DNA of 64,000 nt from the NCBI RefSeq assembly GCF_013004065.1, contig NZ_CP053084.1:2294001-2358000 (forward strand). The letters run 5' to 3'. This DNA is from Limnobacter sp. SAORIC-580 (GTDB lineage: Bacteria; Pseudomonadota; Gammaproteobacteria; Burkholderiales; Burkholderiaceae_B). How positions within the stretch are numbered: position 1 is the stretch's first letter; the number at the start of each line of letters is the position of its first letter. The notes beneath the pieces were generated by a model, which saw only the letters and a program-made list of their open reading frames with translations, was not told the DNA's origin and did no database searches. Made by a program: the position numbers and the translations under genes. Positions 20,251 through 30,213 of the stretch are shown piece after piece.

Positions 20251-20283
20251 AAGAAAGCCGGCCCCAAGCCGGCTTTCTTCTTG
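20251..20283 (+). terminator. Terminator of the cold-shock gene
   Basis: A 12-bp perfect stem (AAGAAAGCCGGC 20251-20262 with GCCGGCTTTCTT 20268-20279) and loop CCCAA. The tail is only moderately T-rich. Confidence 0.65.
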
Positions 20284-20289
20284 CCCATA

Positions 20290-20319
20290 AAAAAAGCCCC
20301 ATCTCTATGGGGCTTTTTT
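20290..20319. terminator. Bidirectional terminator between the cold-shock gene and icd
   Basis: AAAAAAGCCCCAT (20290-20302) pairs with ATGGGGCTTTTTT (20307-20319). It has a T tail on both strands, so it can end the cold-shock transcript (+) and icd (-), whose stop is 23 bp away. Confidence 0.85.
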
Positions 20320-20341
20320 ATTTACAGCAGAAGCAGGCTTG

Positions 20342-21589
20342 TTACATGTGGTCGATCATGACTTGACCGAAACCTGAACAGCTTACCTGTGTGGCACCGT
20401 CCATCAAGCGCGCAAAATCATAAGTTACTTTCTTGGACGTGATGGATTTTTCCATGGAAGTAATAATGAGATCAGCCGCCTCAACCCAACCCATGTGACG
20501 CAGCATCATTTCTGCAGACAAAATTTGCGAACCCGGGTTCACATAGTCTTTGCCTGCATACTTGGGCGCTGTGCCGTGGGTGGCTTCAAACATGGCAATT
20601 GAATCGGACAAATTCGCACCGGGGGCAATGCCAATACCACCGACCTGGGCGGCCAGGGCATCAGAAATATAATCGCCATTCAAGTTCATGGTGGCGATCA
20701 CGCTGTATTCAGCTGGGCGCAGCAGAATTTGCTGCAAGAAGGCATCGGCGATCACATCTTTGATCACGATGTCACCATGCGCAGCCTTGATTTTCATCCA
20801 GGGGCCGCCGTCCAGCAGTTCGGCGCCGAATTCGTTCTTGGCCAAAGCGTAAGACCAAGCCGCAAAAGCGCCTTCGGTGTACTTCATGATGTTGCCCTTG
20901 TGCACAATCGTCACCGAAGGCTTTTTATTGTCGATGGCGTACTGAACGGCCTTGCGGAACAGGCGCTCTGTGCCTTCTTTAGAAATTGGCTTGATTCCAA
21001 TGCCTGAAGTTTCGGGGAAACGAATCTTGCTCACACCCATTTCTTCACGCAGAAACTTGATCAGCTTTTTGGCTTTGTCGGTTTCCGCCTCGTATTCAAT
21101 ACCGGCATAAATGTCTTCCGAGTTCTCGCGGAAAATCACCATGTCGGTTTTGTGGGGCTCTTTTACCGGGCTGGGCACGCCGGCAAAGTAGCGCACTGGG
21201 CGAAGGCACACATACAAATCAAGCTGCTGACGCAAAGCCACGTTAATGGAACGAATACCGCCACCTACGGGTGTGGTCAATGGGCCTTTGACAGACACCA
21301 CATATTCTTTCAACACTTCCAGGGTTTCTTCTGGCAGCCACACATCGGGGCCGTACACCTTGGTGGACTTTTCGCCCGCGTAAATTTCCATCCAGCTGAT
21401 TTTGCGCTTGCCACCGTATGCTTTGGCCACAGCAGCGTCGACCACGTCGATCATCACTGGTGTAATGTCAAAACCAGTGCCATCGCCTTCGATGTATGGA
21501 ATGATGGGTTGATCGGGTACGTTCAACGAGTAATCACTATTGACCGTGATTTTTTCGCCGACTGATGGGACTTTAATGTGTTGGTACAT
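20342..21589 (-). CDS. icd: NADP-dependent isocitrate dehydrogenase
   Basis: 415 aa TCA-cycle enzyme converting isocitrate to 2-oxoglutarate. Visible landmarks: [10 protein letters not shown], the substrate-binding [13 protein letters not shown] (family 'RENTEDxYxGxE', with the regulatory Ser in this loop), [15 protein letters not shown] and [19 protein letters not shown] 21589 follows GGAGAGACC; the frame is open to 21658 but without a ribosome site. Its promoter is at 21632-21660. Confidence 0.97.
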   Translation of the reverse strand: MYQHIKVPSVGEKITVNSDYSLNVPDQPIIPYIEGDGTGFDITPVMIDVVDAAVAKAYGGKRKISWMEIYAGEKSTKVYGPDVWLPEETLEVLKEYVVSVKGPLTTPVGGGIRSINVALRQQLDLYVCLRPVRYFAGVPSPVKEPHKTDMVIFRENSEDIYAGIEYEAETDKAKKLIKFLREEMGVSKIRFPETSGIGIKPISKEGTERLFRKAVQYAIDNKKPSVTIVHKGNIMKYTEGAFAAWSYALAKNEFGAELLDGGPWMKIKAAHGDIVIKDVIADAFLQQILLRPAEYSVIATMNLNGDYISDALAAQVGGIGIAPGANLSDSIAMFEATHGTAPKYAGKDYVNPGSQILSAEMMLRHMGWVEAADLIITSMEKSITSKKVTYDFARLMDGATQVSCSGFGQVMIDHM

Positions 21590-21631
21590 GGTCTCTCCGC
21601 TGCTTCTCTGGTGTGTTAGAGGGAACACTCT

Positions 21632-21660
21632 AGTGTATCCCTTCACTACGAAAATCACAA
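21632..21660 (-). promoter_or_regulatory. icd promoter
   Basis: On the minus strand TTGTGA (21655-21660) and TACACT (21632-21637) are separated by exactly 17 bp, placing transcription start near 21625 and a leader of about 35 nt. The short palindrome ACACTCTAGTGT (21625-21636) overlaps the -10 box and the start. Confidence 0.6.
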
Positions 21661-21679
21661 TTATTTCGCAATATGAAAT

Positions 21680-21710
21680 TGCATTCCTTATTGCGCCAAG
21701 CCGTATAATA
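21680..21710 (+). promoter_or_regulatory. Promoter of the DUF192 lipoprotein gene
   Basis: A perfect TATAAT at 21705-21710 with TTGCAT at 21680-21685, spacing 19 bp. It lies 40 bp before the start codon and is divergent from the icd promoter. Confidence 0.5.
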
Positions 21711-21750
21711 CCGCCATCTTCTTTCAGATCTCTGACAGGAACCAGATTTC

Positions 21751-22242
21751 ATGCACTTTGATCACATCAACAAATACTGCACTACTTTCAGGCTGACTTT
21801 GGTGACAGCTGCGCTGGGCTTGGCTGCCTGCATAAGCAATGCTGCAGGGCCGGCGCAATCCCAATTGCCAACACTTCAAATACGCGTGGGCCAACATGAT
21901 GTGAAAGCAGAGTTGGCCAACACCGATCTAAGCCGTCAAATCGGGCTAATGAACCGAAAGGAGCTGGGCGGGAATTCAGGAATGCTGTTTGTGTTCAAAC
22001 GCAGTGAAACACAATGTATGTGGATGAAAAACACCCTGATTGATCTGGATGTGGCCTTTGCAGACGCCAACGGCAAAATTCTGAATATTGAACAGATGAA
22101 AGCAGGTACGACTGACATTCACTGCTCCAGCGGCAACGCCAAACTTGCGCTGGAAATGAACCATGGCTGGTTTTCAACGCGCGGTATTGATGCAGGTGAA
22201 AAACTGCATGTGCCAGAGCAGGTCCTGGAAACCAGGGAATAG
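21751..22242 (+). CDS. DUF192 family putative lipoprotein
   Basis: 163 aa. A hydrophobic signal region (residues 14-27) ends in a lipobox-like LGLAAC (C27), so it is probably a lipoprotein processed by LspA. The rest is a DUF192 domain: LANTDLSRQIGLMNRKEL ... GMLFVFKRSETQCMWMKNTLIDLDVAFAD, with the family's 'GMLF' and 'MWMKNTxIPLDxxF' signatures. The function of DUF192 is unknown. It is a single gene, convergent with sodB. Confidence 0.88.
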   Translation: MHFDHINKYCTTFRLTLVTAALGLAACISNAAGPAQSQLPTLQIRVGQHDVKAELANTDLSRQIGLMNRKELGGNSGMLFVFKRSETQCMWMKNTLIDLDVAFADANGKILNIEQMKAGTTDIHCSSGNAKLALEMNHGWFSTRGIDAGEKLHVPEQVLETRE

Positions 22243-22245
22243 ACC

Positions 22246-22287
22246 GCAAAAACAAACCCCTCCTTGCGCTGTGAGCACAAGGAGGGG
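22246..22287 (-). terminator. Rho-independent terminator of sodB
   Basis: CCCCTCCTTG (22257-22266) pairs with CAAGGAGGGG (22278-22287). On the minus strand it is followed by TTTGTTTTTGCGG. It lies 29 bp beyond the sodB stop. Confidence 0.75.
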
Positions 22288-22315
22288 CTGGCGTGTTGAA
22301 CAGGATTTCGGGGGA

Positions 22316-22897
22316 TTAACCTTCGAAATTCTTCGATGCAAATTCCCAGTTCGCCAGGTTCCAGAAGGTTTCAATGTACTTGGGGCGAGCGTTGCGGTAA
22401 TCGATATAGTAGGCGTGTTCCCACAGGTCGCAGGTCAACAAAGGCTTGTCCTGAGTGGTCAAGGGTGTGGCTGCGTTGCTCGTGTTAACGATATCCACTG
22501 AACCGTCGGCTTTTTTCACAAGCCATGTCCAGCTAGAACCAAAGTTACCAATCGCGCTTTTGGTAAAGGCTTCCTTGAACGCATCAAAGCTGCCAAATTT
22601 GGCATTGATGGCGTCGGCCAACTTGCCAGTGGGTGCACCACCACCATTGGGTGACAGGCAGTGCCAGTAGAACGTGTGGTTCCAGATCTGTGCCGCGTTG
22701 TTGAATACACCACCGGTTGACTTCTTGACGATGTCTTCCAGGCTGGAGCTTTCAAACTCGGTGCCTTTTACCAGATTGTTCAGGTTGGTCACATAAGCAG
22801 CGTGGTGCTTGCCGTAGTGGTACTCCAGTGTTTCTTTGGAAATATGGGGAGCCAGCGCGTCCATCGCGTAGGGCAATTCGGGCAGTGTATGTTGCAT
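22316..22897 (-). CDS. sodB: Iron superoxide dismutase
   Basis: 193 aa cytosolic Fe-SOD converting superoxide to oxygen and peroxide. Metal ligands H27, H74, D157 and H161 are all present. [20 protein letters not shown] is the iron-type signature, distinguishing it from Mn enzymes. ATG 22897 gives [17 protein letters not shown]; the frame is open further upstream without family similarity. It lies 77 bp downstream of xseA on the same strand. Confidence 0.96.
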   Translation of the reverse strand: MQHTLPELPYAMDALAPHISKETLEYHYGKHHAAYVTNLNNLVKGTEFESSSLEDIVKKSTGGVFNNAAQIWNHTFYWHCLSPNGGGAPTGKLADAINAKFGSFDAFKEAFTKSAIGNFGSSWTWLVKKADGSVDIVNTSNAATPLTTQDKPLLTCDLWEHAYYIDYRNARPKYIETFWNLANWEFASKNFEG

Positions 22898-22974
22898 ATC
22901 AGTATCCTCTCTCACTTCAATCAATACGAAAACTTCAGCTTGGGGCAAAACCCCACATTTCAACCCCTCTGATT

Positions 22975-24342
22975 CTATCTTGAATTTTTGACGTCCTCGT
23001 TGAACGGTCCACGCAGCTCAGTTTTCTCGCGCACATTCACCAAAATTTCACCGTCCGCCACTGTGGCTCGCAAGGCATCGCCAGTTTGCACATCCAGCAC
23101 AGAGCGAACAACTGCGTTTCCGTGCTGTGGCTGCAAAAAGGCATAGCCACGCTCCAGCGTTCTTTGGGGGGAGACGGCCTCAACCACAGAGCCAAGACGG
23201 TCCACGCGAGAATCCGATGCGGCAATGTTGCGCCGCTGCGCAGCCATTAGCCCACTTTCAAGAAGCTGGGCACTTCGATTGGCTGAGTTTTGAGCTGCAT
23301 TCATTTCAAGCGACACGGATTCCCACAACACCTGAATTGAATTGGTTTGTTGTGCAAGGCCTCGCTCGACAAGGCGCGGCAGGCGGCCATTTGCGGTACT
23401 CAAACGAGATTCAAGGGTGTTCAGATAAGCAGTAGGGGTCAGCAAACCTAGTTCAGCCCGATCCACCCGTTGAACAAGCATTTGGGCTCGGTGACGTAAA
23501 GCCTTGCGCAAGCCCACATGCAAACTTTGAATCTCGGACAGCAGTTCACTGGTGGGCCGGCTGATCAATTCGGCAGCTGCGGTCGGCGTGGCGGCGCGAA
23601 GGTCTGCGGCAAATTCAGCCAGGGTCACATCCGTTTCGTGCCCCACGCCAACCACGATGGGGGTTTTGCAAGCGGCCACTGCACGCACAACCGCTTCTAC
23701 GTTGAAACTCCACAGATCCTCTAGACTGCCACCTCCGCGGCAAAGCACCAGCGCCTCGTGGCCTGCTGAATCGGCTTTGCGAAGGGCCTCAATAATTTGT
23801 GCTGCGGCCTGTTCGCCCTGCACCGCGGTGTGGTAAACCGAGTACTCCACATGGGGCGCGCGCCTTGCCAAGGCCTGTTTTACATCAGCAAGTGCAGCGG
23901 CTTGCAGTGAAGTGATCACCCCGAGATTAAAAACCACCGAAGGCAGTGGGCGCTTGCGGGCAGAATCGAACAACCCCTCCTGAGTCAATTTGGTTTTCAG
24001 TTGCAGGTACTGTTCATGCAGATTGCCTTGCCCGGCCTTTTTCATGACATCAATGATCAACTGCAACTCGCCACGCTGTTCATACATGGCCAGTTGCGCA
24101 AGCACTTCAACTTTGTCGCCCACCGCCGGGAAAAAACCTGCGAGAACATTGCGTTGGCGAAACATAACCGCCTTCAGTTGTGCAGATTCGTCCTTCAGGG
24201 CCAAATACCAATGCCCGGAGGAGGCACGGGTAAAAGACGCCACCTCACCCTGAATCCGGATGGAGCCAAATTCATTTCGGAGGTGATCATTCAGGTGCCT
24301 GGCGAGCTGGCTGACCGAGAAAACCGTTTTTAAGTCAATCAT
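22975..24342 (-). CDS. xseA: Exodeoxyribonuclease VII large subunit
   Basis: 455 aa. An N-terminal OB fold ([28 protein letters not shown] ... [20 protein letters not shown]) binds single-stranded DNA. The central catalytic domain contains [27 protein letters not shown], then a long coiled-coil region and a C-terminal segment LERGYAFLQ. It degrades single-stranded DNA with XseB, whose gene is 10 kb away in this window. Confidence 0.96.
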   Translation of the reverse strand: MIDLKTVFSVSQLARHLNDHLRNEFGSIRIQGEVASFTRASSGHWYLALKDESAQLKAVMFRQRNVLAGFFPAVGDKVEVLAQLAMYEQRGELQLIIDVMKKAGQGNLHEQYLQLKTKLTQEGLFDSARKRPLPSVVFNLGVITSLQAAALADVKQALARRAPHVEYSVYHTAVQGEQAAAQIIEALRKADSAGHEALVLCRGGGSLEDLWSFNVEAVVRAVAACKTPIVVGVGHETDVTLAEFAADLRAATPTAAAELISRPTSELLSEIQSLHVGLRKALRHRAQMLVQRVDRAELGLLTPTAYLNTLESRLSTANGRLPRLVERGLAQQTNSIQVLWESVSLEMNAAQNSANRSAQLLESGLMAAQRRNIAASDSRVDRLGSVVEAVSPQRTLERGYAFLQPQHGNAVVRSVLDVQTGDALRATVADGEILVNVREKTELRGPFNEDVKNSR

Positions 24343-24439
24343 TTATAGACCAAATTGGCTAAAAAACCAGAACATTTCCACATGCGCTAACAAAAAGCTA
24401 CTTTCTGTGCAACATGGCTGAAATACAAGAAAATAAACT

Positions 24440-24517
24440 CAAGCGACTGATTACAAAGGAAAAATACAACAAAATACGATACACAAAAAGTTCATTTTTC
24501 TCACAAGCGACTGATTA
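24440..24517 (+). repeat. Direct repeat of 14 bp in the exbB upstream region
   Basis: CAAGCGACTGATTA occurs at 24440-24453 and again at 24504-24517, in the same orientation. Start-to-start distance is 64 bp, about six helical turns. Confidence 0.8.
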
Positions 24518-24547
24518 TTCGAAAATTTGGGGGGCTTTTCCCCAAAG

Positions 24548-24556
24548 TTATCCACA
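24548..24556 (+). promoter_or_regulatory. Consensus DnaA box
   Basis: TTATCCACA matches the strict DnaA-box consensus. It is single and lies 87 bp before the exbB start, so it is more likely a regulatory or chance site than an origin. Confidence 0.4.
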
Positions 24557-24642
24557 ATGAACAAATATGTCGGCTTTTGTGTAATTTGTGTAATGTTGGT
24601 TTTTTCGCTAGAGTCCTTGTCTTACTGAATAGGAGTCTACTT

Positions 24643-25257
24643 GTGTGGTCAATCATTTCTGCGGCGGGCTGGCCAATTTGGCCTTTGATTTTTGGCTCGG
24701 TGGTCGCGTTGGCAATCGTGCTTGAGCGCGTTTGGGCCTTGCGAAAAAAAGACTTGATCCCGGAAAACCTGGTGGCCGATGTGTGCAAAACACTGCCTCA
24801 GTTCAAAGACCGGCAAAACATTGCCCGTCTGGAATCACACAGTGCGCTCGGAAGCTTGATGGCTGCTGGGCTGTCTGCGTTCTACAAGAACGAGGACATA
24901 GAAACCGCGATGCAGGACAAATCCGTCGGCATTCAAAACGCACTTGAAAAACACCTTGACGTGCTGTCCATGATCGCCAGTGCCGCGCCTTTGATGGGTT
25001 TGCTAGGAACGGTCATCGGCATGATCGAGATTTTTGCAGTTCAAGGCTCTGGTGCCCAGACGCCCGAAGCGATTGCCGCCGGCATCGCAGTAGCTCTTTA
25101 CAACACGGCATTCGGCTTGATTGTTGCGATACCGGCCCTGGTCGCCTATCGACTGTTCCGGATCCGTATCAACGGCCTGCTCGAGGACATGGGAAACTCA
25201 CTGAAGCCTTTTGAAGACTTGCTGAAACAGCACACCAACTCGTGCAAAGCAGGCTAA
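24643..25257 (+). CDS. exbB: ExbB-type proton channel protein (MotA/TolQ/ExbB family)
   Basis: 204 aa inner-membrane protein with three membrane segments (about 10-30, 105-125, 145-170) and the family stretch SAAPLMGLLGTVIGMIEIF. With ExbD it uses the proton gradient to energise TonB-dependent outer-membrane transport. The start is GTG 24643, 7 nt after AGGAG at 24631-24635; earlier in-frame ATG 24577 lacks a site and would add a non-family N-terminus. It heads exbB-exbD-lpxK-ycaR-kdsB. No tonB is adjacent, so a Tol-like role cannot be excluded. Confidence 0.92.
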   Translation: MWSIISAAGWPIWPLIFGSVVALAIVLERVWALRKKDLIPENLVADVCKTLPQFKDRQNIARLESHSALGSLMAAGLSAFYKNEDIETAMQDKSVGIQNALEKHLDVLSMIASAAPLMGLLGTVIGMIEIFAVQGSGAQTPEAIAAGIAVALYNTAFGLIVAIPALVAYRLFRIRINGLLEDMGNSLKPFEDLLKQHTNSCKAG

Positions 25258-25268
25258 GGAGCGGGTCT

Positions 25269-25697
25269 TTGAGAATCAAGCGTACAACGAGCACGGAAGC
25301 ACCCGACATCAACCTCATCCCGCTAATCGATGTGTTGTTGGTCATCGTGATTTTTCTTGTTGTGTCCACCACATTCATGCAGCCCAGCCAACTGGAAGTT
25401 GATTTGCCTGGTACACGAAGTGCTCAGGAAGATGCCAGACCGCCTGAAGCACTTCGAATTCGAGTGGGTCGGGATGGCAACTATGCACTGGGCGCTCAGG
25501 GTGTATTGACGGAAACCCAACTTCGCACAGAACTCAGCAAAGTTTTGTCAGCCAAACCTGCAAGCGAGGAACGCAGGGCCATTGTTGAGGCCGATGCGGC
25601 TGCCACGCACCAATCGGTGGTGATGGTGATGGACATGCTGGCCTCATTGGGCGTGGCCAAAGTGTCGATTGCCACAGTCGGTGGCAAATCCCCATGA
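25269..25697 (+). CDS. exbD: ExbD-type biopolymer transport protein
   Basis: 142 aa with one N-terminal membrane segment (IPLIDVLLVIVIFLVVSTTFM, residues ~17-37) containing the conserved proton-path Asp in 'LIDVLL', then a periplasmic domain ending in SLGVAKVSIATVG. TTG 25269 is preferred as start because AAGGAG at 25256-25261 is 7 nt upstream; ATG 25242 lies inside exbB and has no site. The stop overlaps the lpxK ATG (ATGA). Confidence 0.92.
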   Translation: MRIKRTTSTEAPDINLIPLIDVLLVIVIFLVVSTTFMQPSQLEVDLPGTRSAQEDARPPEALRIRVGRDGNYALGAQGVLTETQLRTELSKVLSAKPASEERRAIVEADAAATHQSVVMVMDMLASLGVAKVSIATVGGKSP

Positions 25698-26764
25698 GCA
25701 CAGATGAACGCAAGGCCAGGATTGAGTCTGCCTTGCTCAATATTTGGTACTCGGGACAAAAACCAGGGCTTGTTACAGGCTTGACCCTGGGTTTACTTGA
25801 ATGTACCTACAAGGCGTTGCGCTGGGCCACCCGGCAAAATTACAAATCGATCGCCGCAAAGAAAGCAAGCCATCCGCCAGTTTTGGTGGTCGGCAACCTA
25901 ATTGCCGGCGGTGCAGGAAAAACGCCCATCGTGATGGCAATTTGCCAATACATGGTCGCCCGCGGTGACAAGGTTGGCATCGTGAGCCGGGGTTATGGGC
26001 GATCCACAACTGCGCCAATAGTAATTGACCCAGCCAAGAACACACCCGCCGCAATTGAAGCGGGAGACGAGCCGCTGTTTTTAAGCCGTGAAACCGGTTG
26101 CCCGGTGGCTGTGTGCGCGGATCGAAACCAAGCGGTCAGGCTTCTTTTGGCCAATTTCCCGGATTTGAAACTGATTGTGTCGGACGATGGCCTGCAACAC
26201 CACAAGCTTGCCCGGCAAATTGAATGGGTTGTATTCGACCGGCGGGCTCATGGCAACGGCCGCTTGCTGCCTGCAGGCCCGTTGCGCGAGCCACTTTCCC
26301 GGCTCGGCTCAGTGGATGCGGTGTTGTGTTCCAATATTTCACCCGAGGCCCTGGGCAAGGCATTGGATTGGCCGTCTCGAGACAACTGGTACGCGGTACA
26401 CGTTCAACTCACTGGCTTTCGGCAACTAAGCTCTGGCCAATTCCTGACAACCGAACAAGCCATGGAACAGTGGAAACCGCTGAAACTGATGGCGTTTTCC
26501 GGCATTGGTGATCCAGGCAAATTATTTGATGCGATTCGATCAGCCGGTCTCAATCTTGACGCAAGCCGCGGCCTTCCTGACCATTTCAATTACCCTGAAG
26601 ACTTTTGCGCACAGTTCGATCAACAAGTGCTGATCACAAGTGGCAAAGATGCCGTAAAATTGGGTGATTCAAACCCAAAAGTGTGGGTGGCCGAGATCAG
26701 CGTGAAATTGCCCCCTGCCCTGACACAAGCCCTAGAGGATTGCATTGGACCCACAATTGATTGA
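25694..26764 (+). CDS. lpxK: Tetraacyldisaccharide 4'-kinase
   Basis: 356 aa. It phosphorylates the 4' position of the lipid A disaccharide precursor at the inner membrane. Walker A motif as VGNLIAGGAGKTPIV (residues ~63-77), an N-terminal membrane-associating helix (GLVTGLTLGLLECTYKALRW) and the conserved SDDGLQHHKLARQIEWVVFD. ATGA overlap with exbD and a 20-bp overlap with the following Trm112-like gene. Confidence 0.96.
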   Translation: MSTDERKARIESALLNIWYSGQKPGLVTGLTLGLLECTYKALRWATRQNYKSIAAKKASHPPVLVVGNLIAGGAGKTPIVMAICQYMVARGDKVGIVSRGYGRSTTAPIVIDPAKNTPAAIEAGDEPLFLSRETGCPVAVCADRNQAVRLLLANFPDLKLIVSDDGLQHHKLARQIEWVVFDRRAHGNGRLLPAGPLREPLSRLGSVDAVLCSNISPEALGKALDWPSRDNWYAVHVQLTGFRQLSSGQFLTTEQAMEQWKPLKLMAFSGIGDPGKLFDAIRSAGLNLDASRGLPDHFNYPEDFCAQFDQQVLITSGKDAVKLGDSNPKVWVAEISVKLPPALTQALEDCIGPTID

Positions 26765-26921
26765 CATTCTGGTTTGCCCCATCTGCAAAGGGCCGCTTGA
26801 AAAACGCCCAAGCGACAGCTTTCTGGTATGCAAAGCCGACAAACTTGCATTTCCCGTACGGGACGGAATACCCATCATGCTGGTGGAACAAGCCGAACCT
26901 GTATCAACCTCCAACAACTAA
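26745..26921 (+). CDS. ycaR: Trm112/YcaR-family small protein (UPF0434)
   Basis: 58 aa. Translation from TTG 26745 begins with residues matching E. coli YcaR: LVCPICKG near the N-terminus, then FLVCKADKLAFPVRDGIPIM. Two of the usual zinc cysteines are seen in CPIC, with a third at LVCK. AGAGGA at 26734-26739 precedes the TTG. It overlaps lpxK by 20 bp and ends 6 bp before kdsB; lpxK-ycaR-kdsB is a conserved order. Homologues activate methyltransferases in other lineages; the bacterial role is unclear. Confidence 0.88.
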   Translation: MDPQLIDILVCPICKGPLEKRPSDSFLVCKADKLAFPVRDGIPIMLVEQAEPVSTSNN

Positions 26922-26927
26922 GTTTCC

Positions 26928-27689
26928 ATGTTCAAAGCCGTTATCCCGGCCCGCCATGCATCTACTCGCCTGCCCGGCAAACCCCTGCTGGACATTGCGG
27001 GAAAGCCCATGGTTGTGCGAGTGGCCGAGCAGGCCTTGAAATCGGGGGCAGACGAAGTCTTGGTCGCCACTGATCACCCGGAAATTGAGTCGGTGTGTAT
27101 AAACCATGGCTTGCAGGTTGTCATGACCCGTGGCGACTGGCCAACAGGCACCGACCGGATTGCGGAAGTGGCCCAACTCAAAGGCTGGGCCAACGACACC
27201 GTGGTGGTGAATGTACAGGGCGATGAACCCCTGATTGACCCAGCCTTGATTGACCTGGTGGCCAAAGCCTTGCTGGAAGATGCTCAAGACATTGCGACCT
27301 GTGGGCATGCAATCGACAACTGGGAAGAATTCAAAAACCCCAATGTGGTAAAAATCGCCATGCGTGAAGACGGTGAAGCACTTTACTTTTCCCGGGCCCC
27401 TATTCCTTATCCGCGGGATGCTTATGCCACTGAATCCTGGCCCCAAGGTGTGCCAGCGGGGCAACTGGGCATTCGCCACATTGGTTTGTATGCTTACCGC
27501 GCCCGCTTTCTGAAGGTGTATCAAACACTGCCTCCAGCCAGAATTGAAGTGCTTGAATCACTTGAACAACTCAGGGCGCTGGCCAATGGCTTTCGCATAA
27601 AAGTGTGTATGATTCAGGATGCCCCGCTTCCCGGGGTAGACACCGCGCAAGACCTGGAGAAAGTCAGGGCATTGTTCGGGTCTCGTTAA
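26928..27689 (+). CDS. kdsB: 3-deoxy-manno-octulosonate cytidylyltransferase
   Basis: 253 aa, activates Kdo as CMP-Kdo for the LPS inner core. N-terminus FKAVIPARHASTRLPGKPLLDIAGKPM is the nucleotidyltransferase signature; VVNVQGDEPLIDP binds metal and nucleotide, and RHIGLYAYRARFL is conserved. Last gene of the exbB-to-kdsB envelope operon. Confidence 0.97.
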   Translation: MFKAVIPARHASTRLPGKPLLDIAGKPMVVRVAEQALKSGADEVLVATDHPEIESVCINHGLQVVMTRGDWPTGTDRIAEVAQLKGWANDTVVVNVQGDEPLIDPALIDLVAKALLEDAQDIATCGHAIDNWEEFKNPNVVKIAMREDGEALYFSRAPIPYPRDAYATESWPQGVPAGQLGIRHIGLYAYRARFLKVYQTLPPARIEVLESLEQLRALANGFRIKVCMIQDAPLPGVDTAQDLEKVRALFGSR

Positions 27690-27800
27690 GGCTGAACGAC
27701 CATGAAAAAATATTCGAGCCTGCCCATGGGTAAGTTTTCTGCAAGTTGAAGCACCCATAATCGCAAAGGCCTCGAATAAGAGAAAACGGCCAAAAATATT

Positions 27801-28516
<716 letters not shown>

Positions 28517-28530
28517 AGACCATACACGGC

Positions 28531-28556
28531 TGCGGCGCCCACAACCTGGGTGCCGC
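28531..28556. terminator. Possible hairpin terminator between adk and murJ
   Basis: TGCGGCGCCCA (28531-28541) pairs with TGGGTGCCGCA (28547-28556), 10-11 bp with one G-T pair and a 5-nt loop. It lies between convergent genes but has no T run on either side. Confidence 0.35.
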
Positions 28557-28576
28557 AAGCTGGACAGCACACACCA

Positions 28577-30136
28577 TCAGACAGCAGGCTTGCGAATCAA
28601 GCGTTTCGGGTTTAGACCCAAGGCGGCCAACACTGCAAAATAAAGCACGCCGCAAACCCCAATTACCCCCAGTACAGCAGCCACACGCACCAGTGGTGTA
28701 GAAGCCATGCTCAGCCAGTCAAACTGCTGATTCATGAGCCACAAGGCAAAGCCCATGGCCGTTGCAGCCACTGACACCTTGATCAAATAAAGCCCCCAAC
28801 CGCTTGAAGGCGTGTACAGGCCACGCTTGCGCAAGCCCCAATAAAGTACCGTCGCATTCAACACAGCACCAGCACTGATGCTGAGCGGCAAACCCGCATG
28901 GCCTAGCCAGGGCACCGTGAACAGGTTCATCAATTGAGTAGCCAACACAACCACAATCCCGATTTTCACGGGAGTCCGAATGTCTTGTTTGGCATAAAAA
29001 CCAGGTGCCAGAATTTTGACCAACACCAAACCAGCCAAGCCCAAACTGTAAGCAATCACGGCCTGGCTAGTCATGGCCACGTCGTTGGCATCAAAGCGCC
29101 CATAATGAAACAGCAAGGCCACCAAGGCATCTGAAAACAAGCCCATGCCCACGGCCGCCGGCAGCACAAGCACCACTGTGAGGCGTAGGCCCCAGTCCAT
29201 CAAGCGTGAATATTCCTCGTGGCTGCGTGTGGCCGCAGCAGAAAGCGATGGCAGCAACACAGTACCCAAAGCGACACCCAACAAAGCGGTGGGAAATTCC
29301 ATCAAGCGATCGCCATAAGAAATCCAGGACACACTGCCCTGCTCCAGATGCGACGCAATATTGGTGTTAATGATCAAACTGATCTGCGCCACTGACACGG
29401 CAAGCGTTGCTGGCACCATGTTTTTCAGAACCCGACGAACCTGCTCATCACCCCAAGCTGCCTTAATCGCCCCAAATCCTGCAAAGGGATTGATCAGGCA
29501 GTCGGTACGCGCCAAGCCATACCAAAGCACGGCAACCTGCAAAACACCACCCACCATCACTGCAACTGCAAATGCTTTCACTGCTTGATCAAAATAAGGG
29601 GCAAGCAGCAAAGCGCCCGCGATGAAGCTGATGTTTAGCAGCACCGGTGCAAAGGCAGGCAAGGCAAATGAACGGAAAGTGTTCAGCAAGCCCGAGGCCA
29701 GTGCGACCATTGAAATAAGAAGAATGTAGGGAAACATCCACTGGGTGAGCAACACGGTGAGTTCAAACTGTTCACTACCCTGCGCAAGCCCGCTGGCCAT
29801 GCCCATGACCACCCAACTGCCACCCAATACACCAGCCACAACAATCAGCAACAAAACGATGAACAAGAGAGAACTAACGCGCCGGGCCAGGTCAACCGCT
29901 GCTGATTTTCCTTGTGTGGCGTTGGTCTGGGACAAAATTGGAATGAAAGCCTGCGAAAAAGCACCTTCTGCAAACAGTCTGCGCAAAAGGTTGGGAATTC
30001 GAAAAGCAATAAAAAAGGCATCGGATTCAGCCCCGGCCCCCAAGAGCCGCGCAGTGATTGTCTCTCGGATCAAACCAGTGATCCGAGAGAGCATGGTCAT
30101 GGCACTGACCGCAGCGGCCGATTTCAATAAATTCAT
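28577..30136 (-). CDS. murJ: Lipid II flippase MurJ
   Basis: 519 aa polytopic inner-membrane protein of the MOP superfamily with about 14 hydrophobic segments. The N-terminal [33 protein letters not shown] and the Arg-rich [22 protein letters not shown] are MurJ hallmarks. It translocates lipid-linked peptidoglycan precursors. Divergent from rpsT, the common murJ/rpsT arrangement. Confidence 0.96.
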   Translation of the reverse strand: MNLLKSAAAVSAMTMLSRITGLIRETITARLLGAGAESDAFFIAFRIPNLLRRLFAEGAFSQAFIPILSQTNATQGKSAAVDLARRVSSLLFIVLLLIVVAGVLGGSWVVMGMASGLAQGSEQFELTVLLTQWMFPYILLISMVALASGLLNTFRSFALPAFAPVLLNISFIAGALLLAPYFDQAVKAFAVAVMVGGVLQVAVLWYGLARTDCLINPFAGFGAIKAAWGDEQVRRVLKNMVPATLAVSVAQISLIINTNIASHLEQGSVSWISYGDRLMEFPTALLGVALGTVLLPSLSAAATRSHEEYSRLMDWGLRLTVVLVLPAAVGMGLFSDALVALLFHYGRFDANDVAMTSQAVIAYSLGLAGLVLVKILAPGFYAKQDIRTPVKIGIVVVLATQLMNLFTVPWLGHAGLPLSISAGAVLNATVLYWGLRKRGLYTPSSGWGLYLIKVSVAATAMGFALWLMNQQFDWLSMASTPLVRVAAVLGVIGVCGVLYFAVLAALGLNPKRLIRKPAV

Positions 30137-30143
30137 ATAGTGA

Positions 30144-30172
30144 TTGTGAAAGGGCTAGTATTTTGTTAAAAT
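30144..30172 (+). promoter_or_regulatory. rpsT promoter
   Basis: TTGTGA (30144-30149) and TAAAAT (30167-30172) with a 17-bp spacer, predicting a start near 30179 and a leader of about 35 nt. Confidence 0.65.
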
Positions 30173-30213
30173 TGCGGGTTTTCGAATTCTACACCCCTTG
30201 GAGCCTCAGCAAT

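Larger units (their letters stand above)
24343..24642. other. AT-rich intergenic region between xseA and exbB
   Basis: 300 bp with no protein-like frame, clearly richer in A+T than its neighbours. It holds a 14-bp direct repeat (24440-24453 and 24504-24517), one consensus DnaA box (24548-24556), and AGGAG at 24631-24635 serving exbB. It must carry promoters for both divergent genes; I cannot pick a convincing -35/-10 pair. Confidence 0.6.

Noticed and set aside
24343..24642. Replication origin suggested by AT-rich DNA and a DnaA box
   Set aside because: Only one strict box, no dnaA, dnaN, gidA or parAB neighbours, and no AT-rich 13-mer array.
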